Assembly (NCBI RefSeq): GCF_016616095.2
Contig: NZ_CP067089.2
Coordinates: 496,001-560,000 of the forward strand
Length of the DNA: 64,000 nt
Origin: Breznakiella homolactica
GTDB taxonomy: Bacteria > Spirochaetota > Spirochaetia > Treponematales > Breznakiellaceae
Reading direction: 5' to 3'
Shown: positions 61,502 through 64,000 of the stretch, one piece after another
How the letters are laid out: each line of letters begins with the position of its first letter
Numbering within the stretch: the first letter of the stretch is position 1
Notes under the pieces: model-generated
The model's database searches: none
The model's input: only the letters and a program-made list of their open reading frames with translations
What the model was told of the DNA's origin: nothing
Made by a program: the position numbers and the translations under genes

Positions 61502-62383
61502 TTAAGCTTTTCCGCAGGCCGCCAGGGCCGTTGGTGTCCTGCCGCCTTTCCGCTTCCGCCGGCCCGAAAGGCTGTCTATGGCGTATAATACCACGGAAAC
61601 CGCCGTCAGAACAGCGAGATACGCCGCCGAAGAAATCACGGTGGAGGACGGATTGAATACCATCCTGCCCGCGGGTCCCTTCTGGCCTCCGCCGGTTCCC
61701 GGGGCGCCGCCCTGGCCGGTTCCGCTATTGCCCGCCATGTCCGCCGCCAGAATCTCCCCGGACGGGCCGGCGGCGGCCATTACTCCGGAGGTTTCAGCCG
61801 GGGCTTCGGTCTGAACACCGCCGGCCATGTACTGCTGGCGCATCTTCTGGTGCTCCGCCTTTTCCGCCGCAAGAGTGTTGAGGCCGTACACGCCGCTTAC
61901 CATGACCAGGGCCAGGAGACCTCCGGCGAGGATACGCCGGGCCGCGACGGGCATGGGGAAACGGGTCTTAAGGGTGTGGAGAATCATTTTCCAGTGGAGC
62001 CCCAGGTGCACCCCGGTGAGGACCAGGGCCAGCATGGCCGAAAGCATGTGGGCGGCTTTCCAGGCCATGGCGCCTTCGAGACCAAAAAGCACTTTGGATA
62101 TTAAGACGCCGCTGACCCTGCAGACCAGGAAGGAGACCAGGAGAAGCAGGTCCACCACGTAGAGCAGCCGCTGCCGGGAACTGAAGTTTTTGTCGAAGAT
62201 CCGTTTGCCCGCCTGGACGATCCACCGGCGGTTGTAGAAGAGGTGCACCCCGAACAGGGCAAAGATAACCAGGCCGGCTATTTCATGGAAAATCAGGCCC
62301 GTGGCCGATACGCTGTAGACCATCACCAGGAGCACCACCAGGACCAGGTCAAATAGAATCTTTTTCAGGTTGGTATTTTTCAT
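61502..62383 (-). CDS. DUF4405-type membrane protein
   Basis: A 293-residue protein with about six membrane segments. His residues at membrane edges (LIFHEIAGL, GVHLFYNRRW, AAHMLSAM, GVHLGLHWKM) suggest a b-type haem, as in DUF4405/cytochrome b-like proteins. A Gly/Ala-rich loop lies at about 200-245 before the last segment. GGAGG precedes ATG. Same strand as the response regulator and kinase; the three may form one regulated unit. Confidence 0.8.
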   Translation of the reverse strand: MKNTNLKKILFDLVLVVLLVMVYSVSATGLIFHEIAGLVIFALFGVHLFYNRRWIVQAGKRIFDKNFSSRQRLLYVVDLLLLVSFLVCRVSGVLISKVLFGLEGAMAWKAAHMLSAMLALVLTGVHLGLHWKMILHTLKTRFPMPVAARRILAGGLLALVMVSGVYGLNTLAAEKAEHQKMRQQYMAGGVQTEAPAETSGVMAAAGPSGEILAADMAGNSGTGQGGAPGTGGGQKGPAGRMVFNPSSTVISSAAYLAVLTAVSVVLYAIDSLSGRRKRKGGRTPTALAACGKA

Positions 62384-62524
62384 ATTTTCCTCCGTTGGAT
62401 TTCAATTGCTGGTTACAATCTACCGGGCAAATCTTAACTGCCAAGGGGGAAAATTCTTATTTTTTTCTTAATTATGGGGGAAATCAATGATTTGAATCTC
62501 ACGGGATGGGCTTTTTTGTTTTCC

Positions 62525-64000
62525 TCACCCCGGTATCCGTATCCTGAACACCGAGCCCTCACCGGCGTGGCTCTCCGCCTCAACACTGCCGTGGTGGAGC
62601 AGGGCGATGTGCCGTACAATGGAAAGCCCCAGGCCCGTGCCCCCGGCCTTCCGGCTCCGGGACTTATCCACCCGGTAGAACCGCTCAAAGATACGGTCCA
62701 GATGCTCCGGCGCGATCCCCGGCCCCTGGTCGGCCACCTCAATCACCGCCTCGCTGTCTTTGGCGAACGCCCGGAGCTCCACCGCCGTCCCCGCCGGGGA
62801 ATACTTGATCGCGTTGTCCAGGAGATTAAACACCCCCTGGATGAGAAACGACGGATTGACCTTTGCGTTTAACTCCTCATCGCAGGAAAGGGTAATGGTT
62901 ATGTCCTTCTTATCCGCCGCGGCCCGGGCCATGCCGGCCGCCTCGGCAAGCAGCTCCTTTAAGGGCGTCTCCTCCAGCTCAAGGCCCGGACCGTCCCCGG
63001 CCTCCAGGTTCATCAGCAGAAGCAGGTCCCCGGTGAGATCCTCCATGCGCCGGGCGTTCCGGTGGATTATCTTCAAAAACCGCCGGGTCTGCTCAGTATC
63101 GGAAAAATCCGTATCCAGGAGATTTTCGGAAAACCCCTTAACCAGCTGGATCGGTGTTCTGAGTTCATGGGACACATTGGCCACAAAATCCTTCCGTACC
63201 CGCTCAAGCCGCCGGAGCCGGGTCACATCCGACAGGACCATCACCAGTCCCTCGAGCGCCCCCTCCGGACCGGAAAGCGGCGCCGCGTACACCCGGAAGT
63301 ACCGGGTACCCCCGTCTCCGGGGATAGCCAGTTCCGGCTCCGTTGCCTCCTCCGACGGAAGGCCCCGGGCCAGAGCCCGCCGGGCACTCTCCTCCAGGGC
63401 CGACGACCGGGTAACCTCCAGGAGGGACCGGGACCCCGGAGTATCGGGAATGGCGAACAGCCGCCGGGCCGCGGGGTTTACCAAAAGGATCTTAAGCTCC
63501 GTATCCAGGGCAAACACCGCCTCGTTCATGCCCCCGAGGATTGCCTCAAGCCGCCGGCTCTGGGACTCCGCCCGGTCGATGCGGCGGCTCAGCTCCGCCG
63601 CCATGCTCCGCAGGGTGCCGTCCAGTTCGTTAAACTCACGGACATCCGTAACCGCGGGAAGGGGCAGGGTTTCCGGTTCCGGCCGGTCCCGCCCGGCCGC
63701 CGCGGCCAGGTCAGAAAGCCGGGACACCGGGGCCGAAAGGCTCCGGGCGAAACCCCAGACCCCCAGCACCGCTATGGCGGAGAGGATGAGCGCCGCCGGG
63801 AGAAAGGGCAGGGCTCCCGGGGCCACCCGGGCCCAGAACGAGGGGATGGTCACCGACAGGCGGAATACCCCCTGGACGCTGTCCCCGGCGGAATCATACA
63901 CCGGCAGGGCAGCGTAGATCTGGGCCTTCCCCAAACTCCGGGACCTCCGCCGGATCGTGAGGGCTTCTCCCCTCAGGGCCGCATCCACCTCCGGCCGGTG
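62525..64000 (-). CDS. PhoR-like sensor histidine kinase, partial (runs off right edge)
   Basis: The frame is open to the window end (HRPEVDAALRG before the first ATG), so the N-terminus is outside. Visible: end of a periplasmic sensor, a membrane segment (LPFLPAALILSAIAVLGVWGF), HAMP-like linker, PAS domain (ILGGMNEAVFALDTELKILLVNP), phosphoacceptor ANVSHELRTPIQLVKGF, N box FNLLDNAIKYSP, G boxes ADQGPGIAPEH and GGTGLGLSIVRH. This plan matches PhoR-type phosphate kinases. A response regulator gene is expected just beyond the edge. Confidence 0.93.
   Translation of the reverse strand, partial: HRPEVDAALRGEALTIRRRSRSLGKAQIYAALPVYDSAGDSVQGVFRLSVTIPSFWARVAPGALPFLPAALILSAIAVLGVWGFARSLSAPVSRLSDLAAAAGRDRPEPETLPLPAVTDVREFNELDGTLRSMAAELSRRIDRAESQSRRLEAILGGMNEAVFALDTELKILLVNPAARRLFAIPDTPGSRSLLEVTRSSALEESARRALARGLPSEEATEPELAIPGDGGTRYFRVYAAPLSGPEGALEGLVMVLSDVTRLRRLERVRKDFVANVSHELRTPIQLVKGFSENLLDTDFSDTEQTRRFLKIIHRNARRMEDLTGDLLLLMNLEAGDGPGLELEETPLKELLAEAAGMARAAADKKDITITLSCDEELNAKVNPSFLIQGVFNLLDNAIKYSPAGTAVELRAFAKDSEAVIEVADQGPGIAPEHLDRIFERFYRVDKSRSRKAGGTGLGLSIVRHIALLHHGSVEAESHAGEGSVFRIRIPG

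Noticed and set aside
62760-63917. 385-residue Ser/Arg-rich plus-strand frame
   Set aside because: Antisense to the PhoR-like kinase; low-complexity composition caused by codon bias.

Overview
The window reads as chromosome of a host-associated spirochete, most likely a termite-gut Treponema relative. The grounds are GC-rich genes, several methyl-accepting chemotaxis proteins, a family of MalT-like LuxR regulators, Sel1-repeat proteins, a sugar ABC binding protein with the small-residue signal cleavage site usual in treponemes, and FN3-like lipoproteins. The species is inference. No rRNA, tRNA, CRISPR array or transposase was seen.

Region 1 (1-21 kb) is a sensory and metal-uptake core. Three MalT-like LuxR regulators (one cut by the left edge) surround an LD-carboxypeptidase, a chemoreceptor and a PAS/GGDEF-like/EAL protein. 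An Hsp20 gene with a clear terminator follows. A second chemoreceptor is translationally coupled to feoA-feoB. A tail-to-head operon then encodes an SPFH/zinc-ribbon protein, a zinc-ribbon membrane protein and a secreted double-TPM-domain protein. A sequence ACCC-N4-GGGT recurs in three of the non-coding gaps.

Region 2 (21-31 kb) is a sugar operon read leftwards: a GntR/FCD regulator, then a cysteine hydrolase, a binding protein, two permeases and a GH127 beta-L-arabinofuranosidase-type enzyme. A very large cytoplasmic Sel1-repeat protein is divergent from it.

Region 3 (31-48 kb) is a mosaic of small accessory genes: an AT-rich insert (RidA, two lipoproteins, a DinB-like protein), HEAT and ankyrin proteins, an AraC-GyrI regulator with a C45 acyltransferase, a MarR/aldo-keto reductase pair with two perfect operators, an Rrf2/iron-sulfur flavoprotein/nitroreductase locus with a striking three-hairpin leader, and TetR-controlled genes. 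It contains decaying genes: a frameshifted DUF2200 gene and a glyoxalase fragment fused behind a HEAT gene.

Region 4 (48-59.3 kb) is an accessory island. It has four toxin-antitoxin pairs within about 5.4 kb, dispersed hairpin repeats including a perfect 19-bp inverted repeat around the YefM/YoeB segment, a 93-nt repeat found twice (once ahead of a DUF6266 gene), and an AT-rich cassette of an XRE regulator, a TcmP-type methyltransferase-like protein and a radical SAM partner. That cassette is the best candidate for a poorly described system.

Region 5 (59.4-64 kb) returns to core-like DNA: a DUF4405 membrane protein, response regulator and histidine kinase operon, and a PhoR-like kinase cut by the right edge.
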